Shown here in pieces: positions 10,842-21,981 of a stretch of DNA of 64,000 nucleotides (its first letter is position 1; each line of letters starts with the position of its first letter). Made by a program: the position numbers and the translations under genes. This DNA is from Macrotrachela quadricornifera (taxonomy: Eukaryota; Rotifera; Eurotatoria; Philodinida; Philodinidae). Location: NCBI GenBank assembly GCA_022393335.1, contig JAJEKB010021076.1, positions 850,379 through 914,378 on the forward strand, given 5' to 3'. The notes below the pieces were generated by a model. The model worked only from the letters and a program-made list of their open reading frames with translations, was not told where the DNA came from and did not search any database.

Positions 10842-12600
10842 GCAACGACATTACATCAATCGATAATTTGCATATGATAATTAATTATTTTATTTGTTTT
10901 TAACTAAACTAACGGGTGGCACAGAATAGATGAAGGTCTCAATATTTTAGAGATTTTTTCTTAGCAAAAGATGGCGCTTGAAATTCTCTATAAAACAATA
11001 TAGTTTCAAAATGAAAAACTAAAAATTGAGAATGTCCATATATTTTATTCCAAATTTTCATAATTTACTTCACTGTATTAAAAAAACGAAAAGAATAAGG
11101 TTCAATCTCAATCATGAAACTATCTGATAGAAATTTCTTGTTTAAAAGTTGTGTTTTTGTCACAAGTTAATTAGATCGCATATCACAATGCAATAAAACC
11201 TATTTGAGATAATCAAAATCTGGATTTATTCAAAACTCAATTATAAATGATAAATATGTCAAATCCAGAGAAGCTCATTTATTATATATAATGTGATGAA
11301 CATTTCTTATCTGTAGCATCCAGACATTATTATTGTCATTGATTGAAAAATTGAAGAATAAAAGTGACAAGTGTTTACTAAGAGTTTTTTGTTGTTGTGC
11401 TGTTGAGAGGAATTATTTTCATATCCATCTTTCTCATGATGACATATATCTATATTAATAAAATATGAATTTTATCAAGGTGAGACTTTTTCTATACCTA
11501 TACTCATTGGAATGTATTTCAGATTTTAGCTGGTAAAATATTTTTCTTTGACATTATCTCCAAAATTAATCTTTTGTTAAAAGTCAACAAAATTTAGTGT
11601 TTTTATACAAATTATTTTTGGCATAAAGATGGTGTAGATTTTTTGGAAAATCAGTATATTTATTTTCAAAAAGAGAAAGATGAGGGTGAGACCTGTCTTT
11701 TTTCATTATGATAAGCTAGTCCCACAGAGTTTTAAATGTTGTCTTTCAAAGTTGCAATTAGTTGTATCGCATGTCTCAAAAAAGTGAAAGCATCTGCGTT
11801 TTCTAGACAATTTGACAATGAATCTTTCTATAAAAAAACAATTTCTTTTTCTAACCTTAATTATAGATGAAAAAAATAGAAAATACTGAGACATTCATTC
11901 TTTCTGGGTCACCCGATATTAAAAATGTGACGTTTTTTTTTCTGTTGAATATAAATAGCACTAATCCTATTAGCGCTTTATTGTATACAGAAGGATTTTA
12001 GTATTAGCTTTTTTCTTCTAATCTTTCAATTTTCTACATATATATCATTCAACTGTCAGTGTTGAGGACGAACACTTTTTTTAATCTTTCCGGACACATA
12101 AACAAGCAAACAAATATTTCTGTCACATGAAAATGCATTTTATTGTCAAAATTAAGGAGAGTTTTTGGTAAGGCTAGTTTAGAAAGAAATCTACCACGAT
12201 TTATTCGTTCATTGCTCGAGCATAGAGACTTCGCTACTGAAACCTAAACAGTATGATTTACAAATTTAAGAACAACGTAAATTCTTCAATGAGAATAGAG
12301 AAATTATGATGTCACTCTATCTTAGTAGTAAGAATAAACGATATTTTAAAAGAATTTATGAGAAAAGAAAAGTATAAGACGAGACATGCCGCTGCTTATG
12401 ATGTTAATGGTCATACATATTTAGTAGCTTAATGTGAATAAAACACTTCTTTTCTCAATGATTTTTCTCTTATGGTTATTCAACTATAATCTTTAGAAAT
12501 TAAAATCTCTCACTTTCAATTATTTATGATGATCAAACTTTAGTTTTCTTTGTTAAGTTGTCAACGAGACCAGAATTAATTCTGTCTGATCATTAATAGA
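10842..12600. other. Intergenic, no gene seen
   Basis: AT-rich, with many homopolymer runs and no frame bearing recognised motifs. The last few hundred bases should include the promoter of the GPCR gene. Confidence 0.5.
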
Positions 12601-12767
12601 ATAGCGTGAAATTTTTAAAAAAAAATTCCCAGAAAATTTTTATTTGTATGACAGTCTTTCATCTTTTTTTGCATTGTCATTTATTGAAACACTTTCTTTT
12701 TTCTTGTTTATTTTCTAATAAAAATAGCATTTTTAAAGTAACTCATTCATCAAATAATTGTACCGAT

Positions 12768-13712
12768 ATGTTAACAAATACAGTTAAATTTTGGTTGTAT
12801 CTTATTTTTCTTGTTCCATCAATATTCTGTTCATTATTTGTTCTTTATCATCTTTTATTCAATCGTACATTTCGTCGTGCTCTCTATAATCATATTATTA
12901 TTGTTCTTCTTATTATTAGTTTAATTTGTGAAATAACGATATTTCCATGGATGATTCATTTTTATCAATCTGATGGTATATGGGAAAGATCATATATATT
13001 TTGTCAAATTTGGACATTTATTGCTTATGGATTTATAATTACATTCGTGATACTTTTAGCATGGGCTACAATTGAAAGACATATACTTATATTTCATGAT
13101 AAATGGATATCAACAAAAATACAACGATTATTTATTCATTACATTCCAATAATTTTACTTCTTTTATATTCAGTTATTTTCTATATAAATGTCATTTTTT
13201 TTGCACCTTGTGAAACTATATTGGAGCAGTCTCGTCACGTTTGTTTCCATCCATGTTTGCTTTATGTTAATGCATTTGTTATATGGGATGGAATAATTCA
13301 TCAAATATTATTCGGTTTAATAATTGTTGTGTTTAGTACAGCTTTACTTTTACGTATATTATGGCATAAATATAAAATACATCGAGCTGTTCAATGGCGA
13401 AAACAGAGAAAAATGGCAATTCAATTATTATATATTTCATTTGTTTTTGCTTTATTCTACTTTCCATTCCAAGTGGTATACATATTGAGTCTGTCTGGTG
13501 TACCATATAGTGCACTTGCAACCTATTTTGATGACACTGGATTTTTTGCCTATTTTATTGTACTTTTATTTCCTTTTGTTTGTGTTGTCTCATTACCTAA
13601 ACTTCGAACTAAATTTCTTAATATCTTTTATCCACATAGACAAACAAGAAGTATTCAACCCGATGTATTATTTGTAAAAACTACTATGAATAATCGAGTA
13701 TATGTTCAGTAA
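12768..13712 (+). CDS. Rhodopsin-like seven-helix receptor (GPCR)
   Basis: Intronless frame of 314 codons from the ATG of MLTNTVKFWLYLIF. An upstream GTG-initiated extension is hydrophobic but unlikely to be used. Seven hydrophobic segments are visible: WLYLIFLVPSIFCSLFVLYH, IIIVLLIISLICEI, IWTFIAYGFIITFVILLAWA, YIPIILLLLYSVIFYINVIF, FGLIIVVFSTALLLRI, ALFYFPFQVVYILSL and FAYFIVLLFPFVCVV. After helix 3 comes IERHILIF, the position of the E/DRY motif, with His for Tyr. Cys in FCQIW and in the second outer loop (CFHPC) can form the conserved disulfide. The cytoplasmic face is Arg/Lys-rich. Two AATAAA-type signals lie at 13747-13761, about 35-50 bp after the stop. Ligand unknown; large families of such receptors occur in bdelloids. 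About 315 residues with short tails is at the low end for class A receptors. Confidence 0.85.
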   Translation: MLTNTVKFWLYLIFLVPSIFCSLFVLYHLLFNRTFRRALYNHIIIVLLIISLICEITIFPWMIHFYQSDGIWERSYIFCQIWTFIAYGFIITFVILLAWATIERHILIFHDKWISTKIQRLFIHYIPIILLLLYSVIFYINVIFFAPCETILEQSRHVCFHPCLLYVNAFVIWDGIIHQILFGLIIVVFSTALLLRILWHKYKIHRAVQWRKQRKMAIQLLYISFVFALFYFPFQVVYILSLSGVPYSALATYFDDTGFFAYFIVLLFPFVCVVSLPKLRTKFLNIFYPHRQTRSIQPDVLFVKTTMNNRVYVQ

Positions 13713-14206
13713 AATGTATTATTTCGTAATAATTCTTGTATTGTAAAATAAATGTAATAAAATCATGCATTATACAACGAAGTGAAAGTAAACAAGATTA
13801 GAACAAGATGAAGAAGAATATTGTAATTTAGATTTAACTAAAGAAAAGAGGTCTAATAATATTTAGTAATATGTTGCAGGCGAAATTCAAATTTAGGAGA
13901 AATAAAAATTTGTTTTTTTTATGGGAAAATTTTAAATTGCACTGAACATATAATATCAACCTAACTTTTTTTGTATTTCAAAAATACAAATATCTAACTA
14001 GATATCCGAACATGGTTTCGTTTTGGATGCATGATATTTCGTACTACTTTAATTTTTTTGCTGTTCAAAAGGGACACTCCCGGGACATTTATTGGTCGTT
14101 GAATTCCGATTGAATTCGACCGAAAACGATCGTTTCTACAGGTTGGAGTGAATCTCTCGAGTTTCTTTGTAGAACAAGTGTCATTCCAGTTACAATCATA
14201 TACTTT
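13713..14206. other. GPCR 3' flank, no further gene
   Basis: Contains two AATAAA-like polyadenylation signals (13747-13761) and then AT-rich DNA without coding features. Confidence 0.5.
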
Positions 14207-14880
14207 TCAGGCTTGAATAAACGTCATCGTTGGTAAACTTGTTGGATTAACCTCACGTAAGTGACGAAAGTTAGAGTTGGATAAATCTAATAGATCTACT
14301 ACTTGTGACTGTGAGGAGATTATAGCTGTTGTTGTACATAATTGATAAGTATCTATATCATTCGATGTTGGTTGAAATAATATTATTTTACATGGAAGTG
14401 TTTTAAGTGTAACATTTGTTCTGTCTACTTTATCGATTTTTAAACCAACTAAATCAACAATTTAGTATTCTTTTTTACGTAATGCGCCGTTGAATAATTT
14501 TTGTCGTTTAGCAATATTAGTCATATAGGAAGCTTCAGTTTCGGATCTATCTGTTATAGATTAGTAATTGAAAGAGCATCATTACTGTCGGATTCTTCGC
14601 TTAAAGAATTGATGATCGAAAACCTTCTTTTAAAGGATTATATCTCGTTGTTTCACGTTTGTCGGTAGATATAAATTGATCGCTCGAGAATAATCGAGCT
14701 CGACGTCTTTTCTTTGTATGAAGAGATATATGAATTATCGATGATGGTGAGGATGGTGAAGATACGTTTGATACTGTTTGAAGTAATCGAACTTGAGAAC
14801 GTGATGAGTTATTCGCATTTTTTTTTATCCTGCTCTTCTATCGATTCTACTAAATGTAAGCGATATTTTAATTTCTCATA
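14207..14880 (-). pseudogene. C-terminal remnant of an integrase-type (KRBA2-like) transposon protein
   Basis: On the minus strand a frame gives TNIAKRQKLFNGALRKKEY, a stop where a Gln is expected, then IVDLVGLKIDKVDRTN and LPCKIILFQP, then a YQLCTTTAIISSQ segment, ending at a TGA near 14207. This pattern (Lys/Arg-rich helix, GD-V-x-L-K-I-x-K-x-D-R-T, L-P-C, Y-x-L) is the small domain after the integrase core in KRAB-A-domain-containing-2-like and Ginger-type elements, as I remember them. Upstream (14560-14880) another frame is Ser-rich (SSPSSPSSIIHISLHTKKRR) and joins by a frameshift. The catalytic core itself is absent. At least one stop and one frameshift: non-functional. Confidence 0.6.
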
Positions 14881-16727
14881 AATTTTAATTTCGCCTGCGA
14901 CGGATATATTAAATCTTTTTGTTTTGTTTTAAACCAAAATAATCGGAATATCTATTACCAATATTAATATATTTTTACACTTAACTTCCTTTTTGTTATC
15001 CAAAAAACCAAAAAAGAACTGTATTATCAAAGAAAAATGCGCAGTTTTGAATTAAAAGTACTATGTTAATGATCAGAAGTAATCAGCGAAATTTTATAAT
15101 GAATAGAATTTATTTAAAACATTTCTCATTATATCTTTTAGCACATGAAAAATCATGCATGATAAACACGTTAAAATGTTTTGTATTTTTAGTATATTTC
15201 TCAATACAATGAGTACACTGCTTTAGATTAATTAGAAAAAATCTTCTATTCTTGCAAACAATATATTTTTATTTGTACGTAATGCTGTCAAATAGAGGTG
15301 TTTCAAATATAAGCTTTGCGTTCAATTTTCTCGTAATTTAGTATACAATCTATAGTTTAAAATCATCCATTTTCTTGCAATTGAATAATAAGAAACCTGT
15401 TTCTAAAATCTAAAACAAAATCCTGACAAATATAAAGCTAACACTCGCATTTCTTTATTCTAAGAACAATTACGTTTGATAAACAATAGATCAAATTAAA
15501 CATTACGATTTGCCCTTTATTATTTAAAGTCCAATCTCAAAATCTCGTCTCTTGCGTCTTTTATATTTTGTCAACTCAACTAATTATTTGCTGTTATGGT
15601 TTTGATATTCCAGTGTATTATTCCTCATGAATCCTTTTTGGTTGATTGAATGTTTTGAAACAAAATTTGTTTCAATAATCAGTATATCATATAGCTGAAA
15701 AATTTCATTTCCCAGGTTTTCGCTTTGTTGATTTTCAGAGCCTGAAAATCCCTAAAATTATCAGAGGCCCAAAAATTTACTGTTTTGTGAAACACGATCT
15801 GAAAGAGAATGTTGAAGTGTTTAGGGGCAGAAATTTGGACCCTCACCCTCACCCCCACAGACCGTGACTGCCGACAGGCAACATAAGTGTTAGAGACCGT
15901 CAGCGACACCATTACAGTATACGCAGCTTCATTGTGTTTCACATTTTTAATCCCGTAGGGATTGTGCTAACAGCTTTTTTAAAGATGTTTGGATATATCT
16001 AATAGTTTTCAGAATTTTTTGAGAAATGCCGCATTTCAGTCTATAGTTAGTGATAAAACACATAGAATAATAAGAGTTCAATTAAAAAAATCTTAATTAT
16101 CAATTAAAAAAAATTCTTATTGGTAATTAAAGGAAACGATTTTGTTTTACTTCTAGTAAGTCATATCATTTAAGGACCATTCTCTTATAACATGCAGAGA
16201 AATTCAATGTAACTTCTATTACCTTGAGAGGTTAGGATCTGAGCCTCCCATGTGAAAAGTCCTGGCGTGGTCTCTAAGCAAAAATTGAGACTGTACGAAT
16301 GACAGTTAATATGATAAAACGAAAGATTGGATAGTATTAAGATTATGTTGATACAGTGAGATATGGGAGACTGTAGAACTGCATGGTAACATTGAAGAGT
16401 TTGAGTCAGAACAGTACAGATAAAGAAAATGACGGTAATCGCCGAATTTTAGATCGAATGATAGAGCGGAGAAAAGATACTGCTAGGATCACCACGGTAC
16501 CTGTGAAGTGAGGATGAGGAATTGGAGCTGAATGATAAGGATCAGTGTAAAGGTGATAGCGTCTGGATCATAGATGAAAATATAAGTTGGTAAATTAGAT
16601 TTAGAGTGAAAGCATAAGGTAGAGGAAGAGGAATAAGAGTGGACATGATGTAGTTAAAGATGTCAAGCGAAATTGGTTAAGCCGATGCGTTACTTGTTAT
16701 CTCAGGTAATATTATCAAACCTAAAAA
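14881..16727. other. Intergenic, no gene seen
   Basis: AT-rich. CCCTCACCCTCACCCCCAC at about 15840 is one of several TGAGGG-type patches in the window. The tract 16200-16280 is richer in GC and could be a SINE fragment, but I cannot show its ends. Confidence 0.45.
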
Positions 16728-16988
16728 CGCACATTATCAATTATTGCTAAGTAAAAATGCAATCATTTGACTATCTTTCATATTCTGTTCTTTCGAAATT
16801 ATATGTCAGACGTTTTTTTTCTATTTCGATATTTTTATTGAGAACGAAAAAAAAACTAGGGGACACCCGGGATTGAACCAGGGACCTCTCGATCTGCAGT
16901 CGAATGCTCTACCACTGAGCTATATCCCCATGTTGTATCACTTACGATTACTTCTAGCGAAGAAAACAGAAGCATTGACTAATACTCA
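16728..16988. repeat. Duplicated segment carrying tRNA-Cys, copy 1
   Basis: About 260 bp here recur at 17571-17829, including 110 bp downstream of the tRNA and 50 bp upstream. Differences are few: CAGACG/CAGGCG, ATTTTTATTG/ACTTTTATTA, and changes in the anticodon stem. Confidence 0.75.
16858..16929 (-). tRNA. tRNA-Cys (GCA)
   Basis: The minus strand folds as a full cloverleaf: acceptor GGGGATA with TGTCCCC, D arm GCTC/GAGC, anticodon stem TTCGA/TCGAG around loop CTGCAGA (anticodon GCA), T arm CCTGG/CCGGG with loop TTCAATC. Position 73 is T (U73), the base expected in tRNA-Cys. Internal A box (TAGCTCAGTGG) and B box (GGTTCAATCCC) are intact and a run of nine T follows, a pol III terminator. 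No intron. Confidence 0.95.
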
Positions 16989-17570
16989 ATCATATTGAAT
17001 TCTGTATACTCATATAAACAAGCTTATCACTTCTTAAATGATAATGAGTACTAGTTAGACTAGCGGTAAGTCATAATCTACATGCTCAATAATCAACATC
17101 TATCCTCTGCACATCCTCCAAAGATACAAACACAGCCGTGATCAACCACGTCTCCTCAAAGATCAATTTAATCGGATACATAAAGGCTCATACCACTCTC
17201 GAATTGCCTCAGTTGTTGGTAGACACTCTTGACGAGGGTCTGTTCATCACAGCAAAGGAATAAAAAAAGCATTGATCTCATTTTCAATAAAGATTTAGAA
17301 GAAAATCAGTAGTATAAAACTTGAAAATTGAATTCAGCTATTTAATTACTTTGTTTTTCAACTACGCCCCTCACCCCGCAGGCATCCATCTAGTGCTCAG
17401 CAGCACTTTCACGCAGGCGAAAATGTTTCAACTATTGAAAAGTTGAAAAAAGTCCAACTATTCAATAATTCAATAGTTGATTAGCTGAAAATAAGTTTCA
17501 CGTTTTACACATTTGTATTTTTTTTTAACTAATTTCGCTTCGCTATCTGAAGTAATATTATAAAATTGCA

Positions 17571-17829
17571 AAACATTATCAACTGTTACTAAGTAAAAAT
17601 GCAATCATTTGACTATCTTTCATATTCTGTTCTTTCGAAATTATATGTCAGGCGTTTTATTTCTATTTCGATACTTTTATTAAGAACGAAAAAAAACTTG
17701 GGGACACCCGGGATTGAACCAGGGACCTCTCGATCTGCAGCTGAATGCTCTACCACTGAGCTATATCCCCATGTTGTATCACTTACGATTACTTCTAGCG
17801 AAGAAAACAATATTACTGACTAATACTCA
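17571..17829. repeat. Duplicated segment carrying tRNA-Cys, copy 2
   Basis: Second copy of the segment at 16728-16988, same orientation, about 840 bp away. The break points lie just outside CATTATCAA on one side and GACTAATACTCA on the other. Confidence 0.75.
17700..17770 (-). tRNA. tRNA-Cys (GCA)-like copy, probably non-functional
   Basis: Same body as the tRNA at 16858-16929, but the 5' side of the anticodon stem reads TTCAG instead of TTCGA. This gives an A-C mismatch and a G-T pair next to the loop. The base after the acceptor stem is A rather than the U73 identity element of tRNA-Cys. Promoter boxes and T-run terminator are kept, so it may still be transcribed. Likely a tRNA pseudogene made by segmental duplication. 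Confidence 0.8.
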
Positions 17830-18169
17830 TGAGGGAACCGCCTGAGATAATTCGCGCCTTTTAAGCTCATATTTATAGCACATATTAGGGACCTCTAGGC
17901 TGGAATAAATCCCAAAGGATTCGGACCCATGGCCTTTCTATCATGAGATAGTGAATTTTCAAGTTTCTGACGGTATAACAATTTTAGTTGTATATTACTG
18001 CAATATATCACAAACAAAAAACGTAAGAAAACTAATCTTTTTCGAATCATATATTTCTTATGGCAAATTCATTTGTCTTCTCATGTACCATATTAGCGTG
18101 ATATTAATTTTATTACATGAAAGCAATTATCTTTGCAATAATTGAAGCTAGTGGACAAAAATTAAATGC

Positions 18170-18373
18170 TTAATTGTGAAAATGATAAACTTCGAAAAAG
18201 TGCTCAAGACAAAGAAAATTGCGACAATACTTACATTGAATAAATGAGAGTAAGTGACAGTTTGAGTGCTTACAGAACTTGCTGCCAATATCGAAGCAAA
18301 TATGGTTGGCAGTGTAAAAAGGTCCTGGATGTTGGTCGATGTAACCTGATGCAAACCATGAGTACTTTATCAT
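18170..18373 (-). pseudogene. AN1-like zinc-finger fragment
   Basis: A 67-codon frame contains KFCKHSNCHLLSFIQ followed by CKYCRNFLCLEHFFEVYHFH. The Cys/His spacing (C-x4-C, C-x2-C, C-x2-H, H-x-H) fits an AN1-type finger, with His in place of the last Cys. It stands alone with no second finger or other domain and is followed by a stop, so it is a fragment or a very small gene. Not a strong call. Confidence 0.4.
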
Positions 18374-18636
18374 AGGCGCGAACAGATCTGAGGATAACTG
18401 ATTGTGAGGGTGAGGGAGTTTAAATGAATTATATTATTAATAATAATTGAATTGAATTGAATTGGATGTTATAATATCGCATTAGATGTAATCTTGATTA
18501 ACCTATATAACTACATTTGTGATAAATAATCTTGATCAAAATTCCTATATTATTATCAAATACTATTATTTATCACAAATGTACTGCACATTTCAAAATA
18601 AAAGGCGGGTGGATATTTTTTGGATAAATTTTGATA

Positions 18637-18707
18637 GGAACAAGATAGAGAGCTGCGGTTTTCACCGTTGGAAAGAGCAGATGAAAACGCATCAAATCAT
18701 TTAAAAC
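18637..18707. repeat. Dispersed repeat, copy 2
   Basis: Matches 9232-9302 in the same orientation: GGAACAAGATAGAGAGCTGC, a TTTTCACCGTT block and GATGAAAACGCATCAAA. Confidence 0.6.
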
Positions 18708-18967
18708 AATTATTTTTAACTTGGACTTTTGAAACTTCTTACAATAATTCTATAAAAAAAACTTAAAAAAATATGTCTGATTTTTCTAACAAATAAATGC
18801 GAAAACTTCGGATTTTATCCGAAAGCTATGTGTACTACAAAAAGTGCACGAGACAGATGAGTCATCCTAGGATGTCTGAACACCAAAATTATCATGCGAA
18901 ATCCTTTTTATGAGTACGACTTCCGTTGACTGTTGCTCATCCGAAAGGATTTGGGATCGAATACGGC

Positions 18968-19159
18968 TAGTGGCGTAACCACTGGGAGGCGGGGCATAGG
19001 GGTGCAATGCTCCCTCTGTAAACGGTTTTGCTCCTCCTGTAAATGTCTCTTACCCAGTCCAAAACCAGTTTTTGCCCGCCTGTAAAAATTTTTTTCTGCT
19101 AGCTTGGCCCCCCCTCTCCTCTGTGCTTCCTCTGTAAAAATGTCCTGGTTACGCCACTA
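18968..19159. mobile_element. hAT-type MITE, 192 bp
   Basis: The ends are inverted copies of TAGTGGCGTAACCA (left 18968-18981, right 19146-19159), the common hAT TIR form (C/T)AGTGGCGTA. The 8-bp flanks (AATACGGC and AATATAGG) agree at only five positions, so any target duplication has decayed. The inside has short repeats of CTCCCTCTGTAAA/CTCCTCCTGTAAA and no ORF. Non-autonomous. Confidence 0.65.
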
Positions 19160-19664
19160 AATATAGGTCATACTTGAACTCGACGACTTCATTTACCCTA
19201 AGACAACCATTTTCTCATAAGTCGCTTTTTATTGGTTACTGTTCAATCAATGGGATTTCGAGGCAAATGGATTACACAAGAAGAAGAAGAATGCCCTTAC
19301 CTATCGGCTACCTTTCAGTATAGGGTGCTGTCCAAGGACAGTTTTATAAACTCGATATTTTTTCTACAATTATAACTAACTGCAACTCTGGACAGAAGGC
19401 TGGCCTGAAGCAGAGTTCCTCTCGCTCAATTACTTGAGTTTCCCATACATACTGACTAACCACATACTAGCTACAGGAGCCATATGGTATGTCGACAATG
19501 TAATCAGCATGTTATCGAATGAGTGATCTGAGACAAGCAGCCATTAGTGACTTGTCCAAGATTATTTAATGTCTGGTGGCACCAAGGTTTGAACACGGTA
19601 CCTTGTGGGTATGTGTCGAACAGCGTAACCATCAAGGGGGAAACAGCTGATTATTTGATTAGAT

Positions 19665-19868
19665 ATGATTAGGAGTGATTAATAGTGATTAATAGTGATT
19701 AATAGTGATTAGGAGTGATTAGGAGTGATTAGGAGTGATTAATAGTGATTAGGAGTGATTAATAGTGATTAATAGTGATTAGGAGTGATTATCAGTGATT
19801 AGGAGTGATTATCAGTGATTAGGAGTGATTATCAGTGATTAGGAGTGATTATCAGTGATTATCAGACT
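19665..19868. repeat. 10-bp minisatellite, array 1 (~20 units)
   Basis: Tandem units of GTGATTAGGA with variants GTGATTAATA and GTGATTATCA. Variants alternate in order along the array. Lies inside the hAT-like element. Confidence 0.9.
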
Positions 19869-19975
19869 CCTAATCAACTGTTTCCTCCTTGGATGTTTTT
19901 TTAACCTTTAGTGTTTTTTTAACCTTTATGTTTTTTTGACCCCAGACAAACCGACGAGCTTTCAGGATTGAGAAC

Positions 19976-20157
19976 CAGTGATTATCAGTGATTAGGAGTG
20001 ATTAATAGTGATTAGGAGTGATTAGGAGTGATTAATAGTGATTAGGAGTGATTAGCAGTGATTAGCAGTGATTAGGAGTGATTAGCAGTGATTAGCAGTG
20101 ATTATCAGTGATTAGCAGTGATTATCAGTGATTAGCAGTGATTAGGGTGATTATCAG
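19976..20157. repeat. 10-bp minisatellite, array 2 (~18 units)
   Basis: Same unit family as array 1 (GTGATTAGGA, GTGATTAATA, GTGATTAGCA, GTGATTATCA). Each array ends in the same motif GATTATCAGACTCCTAATCA, followed by CTGTTTCC, suggesting that the whole array-end block was duplicated. Confidence 0.9.
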
Positions 20158-20800
20158 ACTCCTAATCAGCTGTTTCCCCCTTGGTAACCATTCAGTCATG
20201 GCGACAATGGAGTACAAATTCGAGTTCTCGTACCCAGCAAACCTCGAAGCAACATATCTGTGATCAGAAAATAGGTCCCTAATTTTTGGTTAACGAGATC
20301 GTTGACAACATTGGAGCCACTTCTCGCATAGTTATATTTGCCGTATAGGTAACTTACGCTTCTTATTTATCTATATATTATATACTATTTTACAGCTTGT
20401 AAAATTCTGTATCGAATGGTATATAACAAACGGAGATTTTATGCGACTCTGATAGAAAAGTTTCTGACGAGAACGGGAATATATCGATCTTCTTATAGAA
20501 TAAAAATTAACTATCTAGAGTGCTTGCTGGGCATTTTAACCTTGTTTCTTGAAAGATTTGTCCTTTTGGGCTAAAGAGGGTTTCAATTAGATAGAAAACA
20601 GTTTAATCTATCAATTCACTACACCCAAGTGAGTAAGTTATGAGATAAAAAAGTGATATAAGCCAAAAACTGTGTAAATTCAACGAAATGGCATACTCTG
20701 AGAAGTGGTATTTTAAAATTTTTTACATGGTGCACTAGGTTTTGTATTTATTTTTTTTTTATAGGACATAGATGTTATGAAGATACATTCCTTGCAGCAG

Positions 20801-20999
20801 TACCCACCATCCAGAAATTGAAAATTCAATAGCAATTCAAGAAATTCTACAATGAGGGTGCTTGAAACACTGTTAGGCACAAACCAACTGAGGGTGCTAC
20901 GAAGACTGACACATAAAATCTAAATGTGGGAGCTTCAGACACTGAATTCCACTTGAATTCCTTGAATTCCCTGAATTTCCAATTTCTGGATGGCGGGTA
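20801..20999. mobile_element. Small MITE with TA ends, ~200 bp
   Basis: Inverted ends TACCCACCATCCAGAAATTG (20801-20820) and CAATTTCTGGATGGCGGGTA (20980-20999) differ at one base. TA at both edges fits a Tc1/mariner-type target. The inside repeats GAATTC-rich words and has no ORF. Confidence 0.6.
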
Positions 21000-21981
21000 T
21001 ATCTCATCTGGTGACCGCTGACTCTGCTATCAGAGTGATATCTTTAGAAATCACAGAAAAAGAGTTCAGATTCGTGTTTAGCTTGAAAAACTGGGTAAGA
21101 AGAGTTATTTTTGAATGGATTTGCGTTTGTATCTAGCGGGATTACAATCGTAAGCAACCTCATGAATCTATAAGCGATATATGATAGATACAGACATCAG
21201 TATTTTCCTAATAAATCACCAGTAATAATAGCTAATGACGTCGGGTTTTTACCTTTCGATAGTCTTTTTGACTAGCTACAAAACCAGGCAGTTGAGGAAC
21301 CTCAAAACTACTGATCATCTGAGACATATTTGGGCAATTTGGTTTCTGGATAGAGTTTTTGTGCATTTTGAGACCTATCTCAGGCGATGTTTTGTTAGAA
21401 AGCTATGATTTAGTTCAAAACTAATATCTTATTCGGAATCAGCGTTAAAAACCGAGTCGATTTATATATGTTGTGAATAATTGTCAGAAAAAAAAAATTT
21501 TTTGAAAAAATCCCTGTACCCCCCCCCCCCCCCCCCCCCCCCAGGGATGGTCTAGTGAATAATGACAATTTTTTCGATAACTCAGTCATTTCTTGTCGGA
21601 TCCTTCTCATCTTCTTCTCTCGACCAAGATATTTCAGAGACAATTCTGTGCACAAAATTTCAGCTCAATGGAATGTAATTGTGAAGAGTTATCGTGTATA
21701 CGGACGGACACACTGACCGATTTTAGTAGTGTACTCACTTTTTGAGTACACAAAAAACACAAGCACTCAACTAATTGGTACAAAAATAATCAAAGTATCA
21801 AGTTTTACAAATCCTGAAAGTTTTCATATAGTTTTGATGTAGTCGATGTAATACTTCTAGTTCTTCAAATATTCAAATTGAGTGAGACTAGTAGATAAAA
21901 TTTTCGAATAAATTTTATTAGCATCAAGGAGATGTTATAAAAATAATGAACAAAAGAAATATTTAAAGTAAAATACACAAA
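21000..21981. other. Intergenic with poly-C tract
   Basis: No gene seen. Holds a run of 24 C at 21519-21542 flanked by AT-rich DNA. Lies downstream (3') of the FG-GAP gene. Confidence 0.5.

Larger units (their letters stand above)
19633..20183. mobile_element. hAT-like non-autonomous element, 551 bp, with internal minisatellite
   Basis: Perfect terminal inverted repeats of 21 bp begin CAAGGGGGAAACAGCTGATT. The element is flanked by an exact 8-bp duplication, GTAACCAT (19625-19632 and 20184-20191). An 8-bp duplication with TIR start C-A-A-G-G fits the hAT superfamily. The inside is almost entirely two 10-bp minisatellite arrays around a unique ~110-bp core, so it has no coding capacity. It interrupts a SINE between its pol III boxes. 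Confidence 0.8.
19390..20270 (-). repeat. tRNA-derived SINE, split by a hAT-like insertion
   Basis: Read leftwards, an A-box-like TGACTGAATGG (about 20197-20187) is followed, after removing 19633-20183 and one copy of its 8-bp duplication, by a B-box-like GTGTTCAAACC (about 19594-19584), with about 35 bp between the two. Downstream comes a body with GGACAAGTCACTAATGGCTG and CTTGTCTCAG, typical of tRNA-derived SINEs. The 3' edge (about 19390) is not certain. No ORF. Confidence 0.5.

Noticed and set aside
17599..17823. ORFs on both strands with GTPGIEPGTSRSAAECS-like peptides
   Set aside because: These are translations through the tRNA-Cys-like sequence, a well-known artefact, not proteins.
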